Source: Gammaproteobacteria bacterium
GTDB lineage: Bacteria; Pseudomonadota; Gammaproteobacteria; Pseudomonadales; Pseudomonadaceae
DNA length: 64,000 nt
Direction of reading: 5' to 3'
NCBI GenBank assembly: GCA_012728315.1
Contig: JAAYFI010000006.1
Location: 1-64,000, forward strand
Positions 1 to 9,469 of the stretch are shown here, piece by piece (positions within the stretch are counted from its first letter, which is position 1; each line of letters begins with the position of its first letter). Both the position numbers and the translations under genes were made by a program. The notes under the pieces are model-generated. The model was not told where the DNA came from and did no database searches. It saw only the letters and a list, made by a program, of their open reading frames with translations.

Positions 1-888
1 AGGGGCGGTTAAGTACAGCAGTGCAATAAACACTAGCGCCCAACCGGCAGACCAGCGTGCATCAGCCACCTTAGGTACAGTGAAGAAGCGAATGATTACG
101 TGTGGCAGACCCGCAGTACCGACCATCAAGGACAGAGTGAACAACACCATGTTCAAGTGGCTTGGCACGTCAGCGGCGTAGTCACGGAAACCGAGTTCAA
201 CCAATACTTCACTGAGTTTCTGTAACAGTGGCGCACCGGATTCAGCGTGCGTACCGAACATACCAAACATAGGATTGGGGTTGTTAGTCAGTTGCAGTGA
301 AATGAACACCGCAGGAATGGTGTACGCAACAATCAGTACCACATACTGCGCAACCTGCGTGTAACTAATACCTTTCATACCACCAAATACGGCGTACAAG
401 AACACGATAGCGGCGGCGATCCAGATACCTGCTTCACTGCTCACTTCAAGGAAACGTGAGAATGCGACACCGGCACCGGTCATTTGACCGATAACGTAGG
501 TTACAGAAGCCAGAATCAAGCACAGTACCGCCATCAGGCGTGCGCCACGGCTATAAAAACGCTCACCGATGAAATCAGGTACGGTGAACTTACCGAATTT
601 ACGCAAGTATGGCGCCAGCAGCATCGCCAGAATTACGTAACCACCGGTCCAACCCATTAAATAGGCAGAACTGGCGTAACCGGTTGCCGCAATAATACCG
701 GCCATTGAAATGAAGGATGCAGCAGACATCCAGTCTGCAGCTGTTGCCATACCATTGGCAATTGGGTGAACACCACCACCTGCAACGTAGAACTCTTTAG
801 TTGAGCCTGCGCGAGCCCAGTACGCGATACCGATGTAGAGAAGGAATGATCCCCCCACAAACAGCATATTAATCATAAATTGACTCAT
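1..888 (-). CDS. Sodium:solute (acetate-type) symporter large subunit, partial
   Basis: This is the N-terminal 296 residues of an SSF-family sodium/solute symporter; the C-terminus lies beyond the window start. Reading from the ATG at 888, the protein begins MSQFMINMLFVGG and shows successive hydrophobic helices. Conserved SSF segments such as YWARAGSTKEFYVAGGG and ADWMSAASFISMAG are visible. The family takes up small carboxylates such as acetate with Na+ across the inner membrane. The gene starts 6 nt after the small DUF4212 gene, and a GAGGAG ribosome site sits in that gene's end. This pairing is the hallmark of the two-part symporters modelled as large and small subunits (TIGR03648/TIGR03647). 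Substrate is inferred from the family only. Confidence 0.88.
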   Translation of the reverse strand, partial: MSQFMINMLFVGGSFLLYIGIAYWARAGSTKEFYVAGGGVHPIANGMATAADWMSAASFISMAGIIAATGYASSAYLMGWTGGYVILAMLLAPYLRKFGKFTVPDFIGERFYSRGARLMAVLCLILASVTYVIGQMTGAGVAFSRFLEVSSEAGIWIAAAIVFLYAVFGGMKGISYTQVAQYVVLIVAYTIPAVFISLQLTNNPNPMFGMFGTHAESGAPLLQKLSEVLVELGFRDYAADVPSHLNMVLFTLSLMVGTAGLPHVIIRFFTVPKVADARWSAGWALVFIALLYLTAP

Positions 889-894
889 GCTGTC

Positions 895-1155
895 TTACTC
901 CTCTAGACCAAATTTTTTGTCAAGTCTGTTCATTCTCCAAGCATAGTTGAAGATCAACACGATAAAGGTTAGTAGCGCTCCTTGTTGAGCGAACCAGAAA
1001 CCTAAATCCGTTCCACCCACCGAAATTCCCGACAGCATAGGTCTGAGAAGAATGCCGAAGCCGTATGAAACTAAAGCCCATACAAACATCGAACCGGCGA
1101 TTAAGCGGAGGTTTGCCGCCCAGTAGGCAGCAGCATTTGTTTTGTCGTCTTGCAT
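895..1155 (-). CDS. DUF4212 small subunit of sodium:solute symporter
   Basis: An 86-residue inner-membrane protein with two hydrophobic helices (about residues 16-38 and 52-72) and the family segment YWAANLRLI near the start. DUF4212 proteins are the small partners of the large SSF subunit that follows directly downstream. The ATG at 1155 was chosen because GGTGAG lies 5 nt before it. An in-frame ATG at 1167 has no ribosome site. The pair is clearly one operon. The molecular role of the small subunit is not established. Confidence 0.88.
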   Translation of the reverse strand: MQDDKTNAAAYWAANLRLIAGSMFVWALVSYGFGILLRPMLSGISVGGTDLGFWFAQQGALLTFIVLIFNYAWRMNRLDKKFGLEE

Positions 1156-1612
1156 AATGCTCACCATTGTTTTTATTTGTGAATTGAAATGCAGCGTGGC
1201 AGTGCAAATTTACCAAGCTAAACCCTCGCGATATAACCCCCTGCTTTAGTCTATTCGCCATTTGTAGGCGATTTTATCAACTCGAAAATAGCCGATATTT
1301 TCACGTTTTCTCTAGGATTTGGCATTTTTTCTAAGATTTTTGCCGAAAAAAACAAAAACCAACCCTTGAAAAAAACAAACTTCAAGTGGATAAATATTTC
1401 TAATTGTGACCAAAAAACGGCCTAGCAATGGGATATTTTGCAGCATAGACAGCAAATCAAGCAGGTAAGCAGGCATGGAAGCCACCCGTCCACGTGGGCA
1501 AAAAATGCGTCAGCAGATGCATCGAACTGATGAGTGGTTCGTTAAAAAAACCATAAGGAGTTGGCGTAAACACAGGATCATTGCAAAGTGTCAATGCCTG
1601 AGTTTTAGTGGC
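1156..1612. other. Intergenic leader of the symporter operon, rich in A/T tracts
   Basis: No convincing gene was found here. The stretch at about 1290-1400 carries several A- or T-tracts, including two copies of GAAAAAAACAAA, which could bend DNA upstream of the minus-strand symporter promoter. Directly before the DUF4212 start, the mRNA-sense strand reads ACAAATAAAAACAATGG, which contains one AANAANAA match (positions about 1168-1180). That is the motif bound by Hfq/Crc in Pseudomonas catabolite repression. A 47-codon open frame on the plus strand (1475-1618) looks spurious. Confidence 0.4.
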
Positions 1613-2173
1613 TTATAATTCAAAGCCGATATTAATCATTGTTGCGGCGGTACCCAGCAAGACGAGTTCAGCACCAACGCGGCGATACTTCACGCCGATC
1701 GAAGGAATGATGGCAGGCGCAATTTCAAAACGGTTCAGCGGAATTTTATCGCGGTACTCGCCCTTATAACCGTACAGCAGGCCTGCCGTGAGCTTGCTAT
1801 AAAAAGGCGTACCGGCGTAATCAAAACGTTTACCGGCATAACCGTAGTACGAGCGCTGATCAAAAGAATGCAAGAAAGTGGCCGCACCAAACAGATAACT
1901 GTTTTCTGTATGACGCTCTAAACCAATCAATTCTTGATTATTATTGTGCTCAGGGTTGTGGGTAAAATGCTTGGTGTACAGGCTGCCTTGCACATACCAA
2001 TACGGCTCGGCTGGCACGGGTTTTATTAAATCGATGACATACGAAGTTAACGTTTTATCCTGCTGTGTAACATCACTGCTCTCTCCTACAAAATTTTGTT
2101 CAGCTTGCGCCATTGACTGCAGAGCAAGGGCACAGAAGAGCGCGCAACATGTTTTTACTGGTAGAGGATTCAT
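1613..2173 (-). CDS. Outer-membrane beta-barrel protein of unknown function
   Basis: A 186-residue exported protein. The ATG at 2173 gives a clean signal peptide (MNPLPVKTCCALFCALALQS, cleavage likely after AQA). The mature part has alternating aromatic/polar strands (WYVQGSLYTKHF, SYYGYAGKRFDYAG, LLYGYKGEYRD) and ends in hydrophobic GFEL. That pattern suits a small outer-membrane barrel. An in-frame start 69 nt upstream would place an implausible extension before the signal peptide. I recall that similar Pseudomonas proteins sometimes carry the name sn-glycerol-3-phosphate transporter, but nothing in the sequence supports that function. It stands alone, 178 nt downstream of sbcC. Confidence 0.6.
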   Translation of the reverse strand: MNPLPVKTCCALFCALALQSMAQAEQNFVGESSDVTQQDKTLTSYVIDLIKPVPAEPYWYVQGSLYTKHFTHNPEHNNNQELIGLERHTENSYLFGAATFLHSFDQRSYYGYAGKRFDYAGTPFYSKLTAGLLYGYKGEYRDKIPLNRFEIAPAIIPSIGVKYRRVGAELVLLGTAATMINIGFEL

Positions 2174-2351
2174 GGTATGTCTTAGGCAGTGGATTTTGAG
2201 AGCAAGCATTGCGAGGCAAAAGCGAGCGTCATAGTAAATCATTTAGATTTAACATTACATAAAGGTTCCAACTTCCTTTCTCCAAGACTCTGAAGCAAGG
2301 CTGTCGAAGCCCAATGCACACAATGCCAAGCACCGAGACAATGCCAGCCAG

Positions 2352-5300
2352 TCAGTTAACTCGATAGCAGTCATCCAAGCTGCTGTAGCCCATACCGGCA
2401 CTTTTACGCACTTTGATTTGCACCGGAATCCGCTCTTTTAGCGCCTCGACATGACTGATAATACCGATGGTTTTCCCTTCGGCATTCAGATTATCCAGCG
2501 CGTTGAGCGCCATCTCTAAGGTTTCATTATCCAAAGTGCCAAAGCCTTCATCTAAGAATAACGAATCAATTCGAGTCTTTTGACTGACCAGCTCTGACAA
2601 GGCTAAAGCCAGCGCTAAACTGACCAGAAAACTTTCTCCGCCGGACAAGGTGCGGGTATCACGCTGAATATCACCTTGCCACGTATCGATAATCTCGATT
2701 TCCAACTCACCCTGCTCACGGCGACTGAGTTGATAGCGGTTATGCAACAGAGCCAACTGCTGATTGGCTAAACTGACCAAATGATCCAAGGTTAGGCCCT
2801 GGACGAATTTACGATACTTACTGCCATCGGCGGAGCCAATTAAACCGTTTAACTGTTGCCATTGATCATAAAGCACTTTTTGCTGCTCAATGCTTTGCAG
2901 TAGATTTTGCTGGGTTTCACGGTTATGGCTATCGGTTTTTAAAGTGTGTTCTAAAGTACCTAGCTTGCGGTTTAGCTCACTCAACTGATGATCTATTGCC
3001 GTACGTTGCTCCGCCAATTCGGCACTGGAGCGTTCGGTTTTCGGCTGATTGCTGAGTTGCTCAATCTGCTCTGTGGTTGCCGTCAATAAAGTATTGGCAT
3101 CTTGCAACTGCGCATCCAGCGCTTGCTTGAGGCTGTGTAATTGCTGCGCTTGTTCGGCCGGTAACAAAGCACGTAAAAATGCCTGCTCATCAGCAAAAAC
3201 ACTCTGTGCTAAACACGCCTGCCACTCGGTTTGCAGGGTTAGGTAACTGTCCTGCGCTTCGTTTAAGCGTTCAGTTAAACTTTGCACCTGCCCTTGCACT
3301 TGGGCTAACTGACTTTCGCTGCGCTGGAGCTGCTGCTGGTTTTCCGCCAAAGCATGCGCTAGATCGGCGACTGCAGGACAGGGCTGCCCTGCACTCACCG
3401 CCAAGCCTTGCAAATGCGCTTGTGCTGTCTGCTGCAATTGCTCTGCGCTACGCAACTCACTGTGTAAGGTGTGCATTTGCAGCTTTAAATCATCCAGCTG
3501 CGCTTTACCTTGTTTCCAGCATTGCGCCTCTTGCCTGCGCTCTTGCAACCATTGCTGCGGGTGCTCTGGCAGCTGGTAGTTCATCGCTTGCAGTTGCTCA
3601 CTGAGTTGCTGGTGCTGCTGTTGCACATCAGTGTGCTGCGAGCGGATGCGCTGAGACACATCAACCTCTTGTTGGGTGTGCTGCGTTAGGTTGTTTTGCA
3701 AAGTGCTGATCTGCAGCTGCAGATCACGCAGTGCGTGTTCGGCATCACGGTACTCTTGCTCACTGATGTTTAAGTGTTCTTGAGCTGCTGTGATCGAGGT
3801 TAAGCGCTGCTGACAATCAGCCATCTGCTGCTTAAAAACTGTCATCGTCTGGTTAAAGTCGTCTTCCGAGAGGCTTTCAGGCAAACCTAAAGCGGCCAAA
3901 TTGCTCGCCTGTTCAGTCAAAACCTGTTGCAACTCGTGCTCGTCAGCCGCTTGCTGTTTGAGTAAGAAATCATGCTCACTGTTCAGTTTCGCCAGCCCTT
4001 CTGTACAGGCTTGTCCTTGTTCAACGAGCGTTTCTAACTCGGCGCGTTTGGCTGCGAGGGCCTGCTCTGTTTGCGAGACATCCAAGGCTTGATAAGTACT
4101 AATGGCGGGATGCTCTAAGGAGCCGCACAAAGGACAGGCTTGATCGGCCTGCAGTTGTGCACGATAGCTTTCCAAGCCAGCAATGTGCTGCTCTTGCTTA
4201 AGTAGTTGTTCTTTATCCTTAACCTGATCTTTTAAACTTAGATATTGAGTACGCAGCGTTGCGCGCTGTTGTTCTTGCGCCGCAATGTGCTCGAGTACTT
4301 CTGCGCAGCGCTTCGCCCGCTCGCCAATTGCCAGTTGTTTAACGTGCGCATTTTTATAGCCCTGAGCTAAGCCCAGATAAATCGAGTTCTGCCTGTGCAA
4401 GGTATTGAGCTGTGCTTGCCAATCACCGACGCGGCGCTGGGCTAGCACTTGTTCTAGCGCTTGCTGCTGGTCTTGCCAGGCCTTATGCAAAGGCTTCAGC
4501 GCTTCTTTTTGCTGGCTATAAAGACTGTGCTGGCGGGTTAAATCAGCCGTGATTTTTTGTATATCAACGGCAAGACTGCGCTGCTTAGTCTGATCTTGCG
4601 CAATAGCCTGTTGTTGCTTATTAAGGTCCTCAAACTGTTTTTCCCAGCGGCTTAGATATTGTTCCAACTGCCCATGCTGTGGTGTTTTCTCACGGGCACT
4701 GATCAGTTGCTGCTCTTGCTCTTGAGCAGCCTGCAATTGAGCATTGATACGGTTAACCGAGTGCTGGGCATATTGATAACGCTGCCAAGAGAGCTGCTGC
4801 ACCTGCTGCAGATTGGCGCGTTCTTTTTCCTGCGCCGCGGTTAAGCTCTGCTGACTGTGCTGCACATTGAGCATGGCGGCTTGTAAAGCCTTGTAGTCGG
4901 CTTGCAGTAAAGCTGCTGGGGCATGCTCGGCCAAGCGTTGCAAGTCAGCACTGTGCACCTGTTGTTGAGCCTGAGCGCTCTCCAGCTGCTGCTGGGCTTT
5001 GGTTTGGCTGGCTTGCGCTTGATCGAGACTGCTGCGCCATTGTTGCTGCAGGTGTAATTCGTCTTGTTGTTGCTTGAGGGTACTGGCTTGTTGTTCGGCA
5101 GCCGCCAGTTGTGCTTGAGTTTCGCTCAACTCTTCAGCACTCAGCAGCTGCAAACCTTCGGCACGGCTGCTTAACGTTTCTAATAGATGACGCTGCTCTT
5201 TTTGCGTTTCATAGACCTGTTTAGATATCTCACCGTAAATTTCAGTGCCAGTGAGCTGCTCTAATAAACCAGCGCGATCATTGGCATTAGCTTCTAAAAA

Positions 5301-5777
5301 GGCAGCAAAACCACCCTGCGCCAACATCATGGATTGGGTAAAGCGCTGAAAATCCAATCCAGTTAAACGCTCAACTTCTTTCGGCTTTTCGCTGAGCTTG
5401 TCGGTAATAATACGGCCGTCGATATAGGCCAGTTCGGTTTTTGCATCCTGCAGCGCACCGTCGGCTTTATCACGCGCTCGGCGCTGACTCCAAAAGGCGC
5501 GATAGCCTTGATCTTTAACGGCAAACTCCACTTCCACTAAACAGTCGGCGGTATGGCGCGTCATCAGTTCGTTGCTGTTTTTGGAAATAGTGCTCATGCG
5601 CGGCGTACGACTGTAAAGCGCTAAGCAAATGGCATCGAGCAAAGTGGTTTTACCGGCGCCCGTTGGCCCGGTGATGGCAAACAGACTGCTGCCATTAAAC
5701 GGCTCTTTAGTGAAGTCGATCTTCCACTCGCCCTTTAGTGCGTTGATATTTTTTAAACGAATGCTGAGAATCTTCAT
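2352..5777 (-). CDS. sbcC: Exonuclease subunit SbcC (Rad50-like ATPase)
   Basis: A 1141-residue SMC/Rad50-type ATPase, the partner of SbcD in a DNA nuclease that cuts hairpins and processes double-strand ends. The N-terminus has the Walker A motif GPTGAGKTT (about residue 38). A long Gln/Leu-rich coiled coil follows, interrupted by a CPLC zinc hook near residue 546. The C-terminus has the ABC signature LSGGES, Walker B SLFLDEGFGTLD and the downstream D-loop. Length is normal for the family. Its ATG overlaps the stop of sbcD by 4 nt, so the two are translationally coupled. Confidence 0.97.
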   Translation of the reverse strand: MKILSIRLKNINALKGEWKIDFTKEPFNGSSLFAITGPTGAGKTTLLDAICLALYSRTPRMSTISKNSNELMTRHTADCLVEVEFAVKDQGYRAFWSQRRARDKADGALQDAKTELAYIDGRIITDKLSEKPKEVERLTGLDFQRFTQSMMLAQGGFAAFLEANANDRAGLLEQLTGTEIYGEISKQVYETQKEQRHLLETLSSRAEGLQLLSAEELSETQAQLAAAEQQASTLKQQQDELHLQQQWRSSLDQAQASQTKAQQQLESAQAQQQVHSADLQRLAEHAPAALLQADYKALQAAMLNVQHSQQSLTAAQEKERANLQQVQQLSWQRYQYAQHSVNRINAQLQAAQEQEQQLISAREKTPQHGQLEQYLSRWEKQFEDLNKQQQAIAQDQTKQRSLAVDIQKITADLTRQHSLYSQQKEALKPLHKAWQDQQQALEQVLAQRRVGDWQAQLNTLHRQNSIYLGLAQGYKNAHVKQLAIGERAKRCAEVLEHIAAQEQQRATLRTQYLSLKDQVKDKEQLLKQEQHIAGLESYRAQLQADQACPLCGSLEHPAISTYQALDVSQTEQALAAKRAELETLVEQGQACTEGLAKLNSEHDFLLKQQAADEHELQQVLTEQASNLAALGLPESLSEDDFNQTMTVFKQQMADCQQRLTSITAAQEHLNISEQEYRDAEHALRDLQLQISTLQNNLTQHTQQEVDVSQRIRSQHTDVQQQHQQLSEQLQAMNYQLPEHPQQWLQERRQEAQCWKQGKAQLDDLKLQMHTLHSELRSAEQLQQTAQAHLQGLAVSAGQPCPAVADLAHALAENQQQLQRSESQLAQVQGQVQSLTERLNEAQDSYLTLQTEWQACLAQSVFADEQAFLRALLPAEQAQQLHSLKQALDAQLQDANTLLTATTEQIEQLSNQPKTERSSAELAEQRTAIDHQLSELNRKLGTLEHTLKTDSHNRETQQNLLQSIEQQKVLYDQWQQLNGLIGSADGSKYRKFVQGLTLDHLVSLANQQLALLHNRYQLSRREQGELEIEIIDTWQGDIQRDTRTLSGGESFLVSLALALALSELVSQKTRIDSLFLDEGFGTLDNETLEMALNALDNLNAEGKTIGIISHVEALKERIPVQIKVRKSAGMGYSSLDDCYRVN

Positions 5778-6994
5778 GCGTCAGCCTCCTGCAGTGACTC
5801 CAACACTTGCGCATGTAAAGCTTGCAGCGCCTTGATCTGTTCCTCACTGAGCTCTTCATCGTGTAAACGTTTAGCAAAGACTTCGTCAGGCGATAGCTCA
5901 GCCAGCACTTCACCGGAATTACGGGTTAAACCCGCGATTTTATTACCACGCAAACGGCGCACACGCAGTACCTCCACGGGTAAGTCGGCACATAGCGCCG
6001 CAACGCGCTCATCCAGATCACTGTAATAGTCATCGGCTTTAACCTGAATCTCAACCCAAGCCACAGCGTCGGGATCCAGCTGCTCGGCCAGTTCAGCAAA
6101 CTGCTGTTCCAGCTGCGCCAAGCTGCCCGATAAAGAAATCAGACGCTGAAAACAAGGGATGTCCAGTACTGCAACACGTTGCAAACCATTGCCATCTAAA
6201 TCCACTTGCAGAAGTTCTTTTTGCTGCTTGGACTCATCAAAACTTAACGCAATCGGTGAGCCGCTGTAACGAATGTGCTCAAGACCTGCGACTTTTTGTG
6301 GCCGATGAATATGACCGAGCGCTAAATAATCAAAGGCTGGAAAAGCATCGGTTGGAAAGGCGGTTAAACTGCCGACATAAATCTCGCGCACTGATTCAGT
6401 CAGACTGACGCCCACAGTGGTTAAATGCCCAGTACCAATAATAGGTACATCCACACCCAGCTCGGCACGTTTAGCTTCAGCTTTAGCAAACAACTGCGCG
6501 TAGTGCTCAGCGATCGCCTGCTGCAAATCGCTTTGTTTATCTTCGGCACTTTGTCCAGCTAGACTGCGCAGCACATCACGCGGACGAATAAAAGGAATCG
6601 CACAGACAATTGCACCGACTTGACCATTGCGCTGCTTGAGCACCAGCAACTGCTCGTCCAGATGCTCAGCAACACTAGAGATCACATGAGTATTCAACTT
6701 ACCCAACAGAGCTTTACTTTCATTGAGCATCGCAACCGAATCATGGTTACCAGCCAATATCACCAGCTGACAGCCTGTGTCGTGTATCTGCAAAATAAAG
6801 TCGTTGTACTGCTCACGTGCATAGCTTGGCGGCGTACCGGTATCGAAAATATCGCCCGCAATAATCAACGCATCGGCTTGCTGCTCAACCACAGTTTGCA
6901 CCAGCCAATCACACCATGCACGGTGCTCAGCTTGTCGGGTTTTACCCATAAAATGCTGACCAAGATGCCAATCGGAGGTGTGTAAAATGCGCAT
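5774..6994 (-). CDS. sbcD: Exonuclease subunit SbcD (Mre11-like)
   Basis: A 406-residue calcineurin-like metallophosphoesterase, the nuclease half of SbcCD. All phosphoesterase motifs are visible: HTSDWHLG at residues 4-11, GDIFDTG, LAGNHD, and GHIHRPQ near residue 225. The start is the ATG at 6994, beginning MRILHTSDWH, with AAGGACG upstream. A longer in-frame start at 7078 would add 28 unlike residues. It is the first gene of the sbcDC operon. Confidence 0.97.
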   Translation of the reverse strand: MRILHTSDWHLGQHFMGKTRQAEHRAWCDWLVQTVVEQQADALIIAGDIFDTGTPPSYAREQYNDFILQIHDTGCQLVILAGNHDSVAMLNESKALLGKLNTHVISSVAEHLDEQLLVLKQRNGQVGAIVCAIPFIRPRDVLRSLAGQSAEDKQSDLQQAIAEHYAQLFAKAEAKRAELGVDVPIIGTGHLTTVGVSLTESVREIYVGSLTAFPTDAFPAFDYLALGHIHRPQKVAGLEHIRYSGSPIALSFDESKQQKELLQVDLDGNGLQRVAVLDIPCFQRLISLSGSLAQLEQQFAELAEQLDPDAVAWVEIQVKADDYYSDLDERVAALCADLPVEVLRVRRLRGNKIAGLTRNSGEVLAELSPDEVFAKRLHDEELSEEQIKALQALHAQVLESLQEADA

Positions 6995-7036
6995 AAGCGT
7001 GCGTCCTTGTGCGAGGGGTTTACAGTAAAAACTCAT

Positions 7037-7092
7037 AAAAAAGCCCGTTGTTAACCGAGCTGCAGCGAACAGCATCAAGCAACAACGGGCTT
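7037..7092 (-). terminator. Rho-independent terminator after the lpd-like gene
   Basis: Two perfectly complementary 12-nt arms (AAGCCCGTTGTT at 7041-7052 and AACAACGGGCTT at 7081-7092) enclose a 28-nt loop. On the minus strand the hairpin is followed by a run of T (the A run at 7037-7042). It lies between the stop of the flavoprotein gene and the start of sbcD, so it probably ends the former. Confidence 0.7.
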
Positions 7093-7105
7093 ATAGTGTA
7101 ATCGA

Positions 7106-8527
7106 TTATGCGTCAGCTAAAACCAAACCAAAGGGCAATCCAGCTGCGGCGGGGATTTTTCTGGCAATATCCTGCATAGCGCTTTGAATGATTTCTTCCA
7201 CAACTGGGTGATAAAACGGCATCTGTAAAAGACTATGGGCTGTTTCTTCACGTTCAATGGCTAAAGCCAAGAGCTGCGCCACATGCTCAGCGCGCACACC
7301 CAGCATACTTGCACCCAATAATTTGCCGCTCTGCTTATCTGCATAAACACGCAATATGCCATTACGATCGCTGATCACGCGGCTGCGACCATTGGCTTGA
7401 CTGTAGGCCGTGCCAATCAAAATATCATCTTGACTAAGCTGGTCAAAACGCGCACCCACGCTAATCACATCAGGATTGGTAAAGGCAATCGCCAATGCAG
7501 TCTTACGCTTAAAGGCCACCGGGGTCGTTTGCGCAGCGTTATATCCCGCCATCGCTCCTTCATCAGCCGCCTCGTGCATCAGTGGACGATAACCGTTGCT
7601 GTCACCCACAATAAACACCGGATGGTCGCCCACTTGCAGGGTGTTTGGATTAAACAGCGGATTACCACGCTCATCCAAATCAAAGCCTGCGCCAGCTAAG
7701 TTAAGCTGATCGGTATTGGGGCGACGACCTAAAGCCACCAACACTTTATCCACCTGCACTGCTTTATCACCAGCTTTAAGCAGCACACCTTGATCTGTTT
7801 TGGCCAGTTCAGCAGGAGCACCTAAGTACAGGTTCATATCCTTAGCAAACTCAGCCAATGCCACTTGACTCACTTCAGGGTCACTGATGCCACCCACCGT
7901 TGCCGCCATATCCGCACCGTGGACTTCGACACCTAAGCGCGCTAAAGCCAGGCCCATTTCTAGACCAATAGCACCTAAACCTAAAATACCGATGGATTTC
8001 GGCAGTTCTCGCATTTCAAAGAACGCGTCGGTGGTGATGCAGTGTTCAGAAAAGGGCTGTAAAAACCCCGGCATTACTGGGCGTGAACCCACAGCAATAA
8101 TCACAGATTTAGCGTTAACCTGCTGAGTACCTGATGCGGTCTTAACTTCTAATACAGTCGGCGCTAAAAAACGTGCACGGCCCATCAGTAAATGCTCTCC
8201 AGCCGCTTGCCGCGCATTGCCGGCAGCACCATTGGCAAACTGATCACGCTGCTCACGCAAGGCTTGCCACGCCACCGCGCTATCTAAACGTAAATGTTCA
8301 GCACCACTGATACCGTAACGGGGGAATTCTTTTTGTGAGTTCCAGTACTCAGCAATATGCAGCGCTACTTTTGATGGCATACAGCCAACACGGGCGCAGG
8401 TAGTACCCAAGGGGCCACTATCAATTAATACAAAGCTTTGCTTAGCACGACGCACTTCTCTTAAGGCATACATGCCACCGGTGCCAGCACCGATAATCGC
8501 CACATCAACATTAATTTGCTCAGTCAT
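7106..8527 (-). CDS. Dihydrolipoamide dehydrogenase-like flavoprotein (class I disulfide oxidoreductase)
   Basis: A 473-residue FAD/NAD(P)-dependent oxidoreductase. It has the N-terminal FAD fingerprint IIGAGTGGMYA, a redox-active pair C44/C49 in GTTCARVGCMPSK, an NAD-binding GLGAIGLEMG near residue 180, the second FAD motif IVGDSNG, and the C-terminal HPVVEE dyad. Family members oxidise dihydrolipoamide or related dithiols. The motif GTTCARVGC differs from the usual GGTCLNVGC of true E3 subunits, and no 2-oxoacid dehydrogenase genes are nearby. The real substrate is therefore uncertain; mercuric, glutathione or other dithiol reductase activity is less likely but possible. It is monocistronic, with its own terminator. 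Confidence 0.85.
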   Translation of the reverse strand: MTEQINVDVAIIGAGTGGMYALREVRRAKQSFVLIDSGPLGTTCARVGCMPSKVALHIAEYWNSQKEFPRYGISGAEHLRLDSAVAWQALREQRDQFANGAAGNARQAAGEHLLMGRARFLAPTVLEVKTASGTQQVNAKSVIIAVGSRPVMPGFLQPFSEHCITTDAFFEMRELPKSIGILGLGAIGLEMGLALARLGVEVHGADMAATVGGISDPEVSQVALAEFAKDMNLYLGAPAELAKTDQGVLLKAGDKAVQVDKVLVALGRRPNTDQLNLAGAGFDLDERGNPLFNPNTLQVGDHPVFIVGDSNGYRPLMHEAADEGAMAGYNAAQTTPVAFKRKTALAIAFTNPDVISVGARFDQLSQDDILIGTAYSQANGRSRVISDRNGILRVYADKQSGKLLGASMLGVRAEHVAQLLALAIEREETAHSLLQMPFYHPVVEEIIQSAMQDIARKIPAAAGLPFGLVLADA

Positions 8528-8772
8528 ATCCGGCTCCAGTATTTAGATACCTGTAACGCTAATAAGTGTTATCAGCAGCATATTACACAAGGTTTATATA
8601 ATTGTATAATATCGTTACACAACCGCCATCTGTGCGTACTTCAAAGTCAAATTAATAGTAAAGAGCTCAAATACAGGCGCAGCCGAGGGGCACATTTAGG
8701 CAGGCACTAATTTTCTAGGTGGGCAAACAAAAGCTTTATCAGTATAGCGCGGCATGCATAGAGCGATCATAA

Positions 8773-8802
8773 TGCGCAGTCTTACAGCAGCAAGACTGCG
8801 CA
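8773..8802 (-). terminator. Strong hairpin downstream of the lipoprotein operon
   Basis: A perfect 11-bp stem (TGCGCAGTCTT / AAGACTGCGCA) with an 8-nt loop lies 14 nt past the DUF799 stop. The following minus-strand bases (TTATGATCG) have only a poor T tract, so termination is likely but not certain. Confidence 0.5.
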
Positions 8803-8815
8803 GTGAACTGAAGAA

Positions 8816-9469
8816 TTAATGTTCTTTATTTTCAGCTCGAGGCCCATACAACAAGCGGTTAGCACCTCCAGCGTGCAATAAACGCACACTGGTAATCCCT
8901 GCAATCTGATGGCCTTTATCATTCAGCGTATTGGCTACTTGATCAATCACTGCTGTCACTAACATTCCGAGCAAACTTTGGTTGGTATTTTGTTGCTCTG
9001 CAGTGGATGCTGTAGCTGCACCTTGCCATAACTCCTCACCCGTTTTTAATGAAACCAAACGTGCTTCAGCGGTCACCCGTGTATCGCTCGTCAAAATCTT
9101 ATAGCTGGTACCAAATTCGGTGATTTTCAAATACACCACTGCATCGGCAGCAAAAATCTCACGCAGCTTTTCAACAGGCACAGCGTGAATCTCGCTAGGC
9201 TCTGTCATGCCATTATGCTTAAAAAGATCATTGACCACTGCCACAGGGAATACATAGTAACCGGACTCTGCTAGCGGATAGGTGACTTGCGAGAGAAAGC
9301 TATGACCTGCATTCACAGCCAAACTGTTATTGAGCGGCGGTAAAACCAAAATAGAAAGGGGTTTTTCATCCTTCAGCTTGGTGTAGTCATACACTGTTCG
9401 AGGTTCAGTTGCACAACCCGCGAGCAAAAGAGCCGATAATAATCCGGCCAGACGAACCAATAGTTTCAT
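8816..9469 (-). CDS. GNA1162/DUF799 family lipoprotein
   Basis: A 217-residue predicted lipoprotein with signal MKLLVRLAGLLSALLLAGC, giving lipid-modified Cys19. Alanine follows, which favours outer-membrane sorting by Lol. The body matches the DUF799 family, whose founder is the Neisseria surface antigen GNA1162 (recognised from PLSILVLPPLNNSLAVNAG and the later LVSLKTGEELWQG). It is the last gene of a three-lipoprotein operon; its ATG shares one base with the TAA of the DUF4810 gene. Function is unknown; the fold resembles TolB N-domain/CsgG-type proteins. Confidence 0.85.
   Translation of the reverse strand: MKLLVRLAGLLSALLLAGCATEPRTVYDYTKLKDEKPLSILVLPPLNNSLAVNAGHSFLSQVTYPLAESGYYVFPVAVVNDLFKHNGMTEPSEIHAVPVEKLREIFAADAVVYLKITEFGTSYKILTSDTRVTAEARLVSLKTGEELWQGAATASTAEQQNTNQSLLGMLVTAVIDQVANTLNDKGHQIAGITSVRLLHAGGANRLLYGPRAENKEH

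Noticed and set aside
1475-1618. 47-codon plus-strand frame starting MEATRPRGQKMRQQ
   Set aside because: No ribosome site and no recognised family, and its 3' end overlaps the stop of the outer-membrane protein gene.
3179-3604. Long plus-strand frame inside sbcC
   Set aside because: It mirrors the Gln/Leu-rich coiled-coil codons of sbcC in antisense. The product is low-complexity Ala/Cys-rich with no ribosome site.
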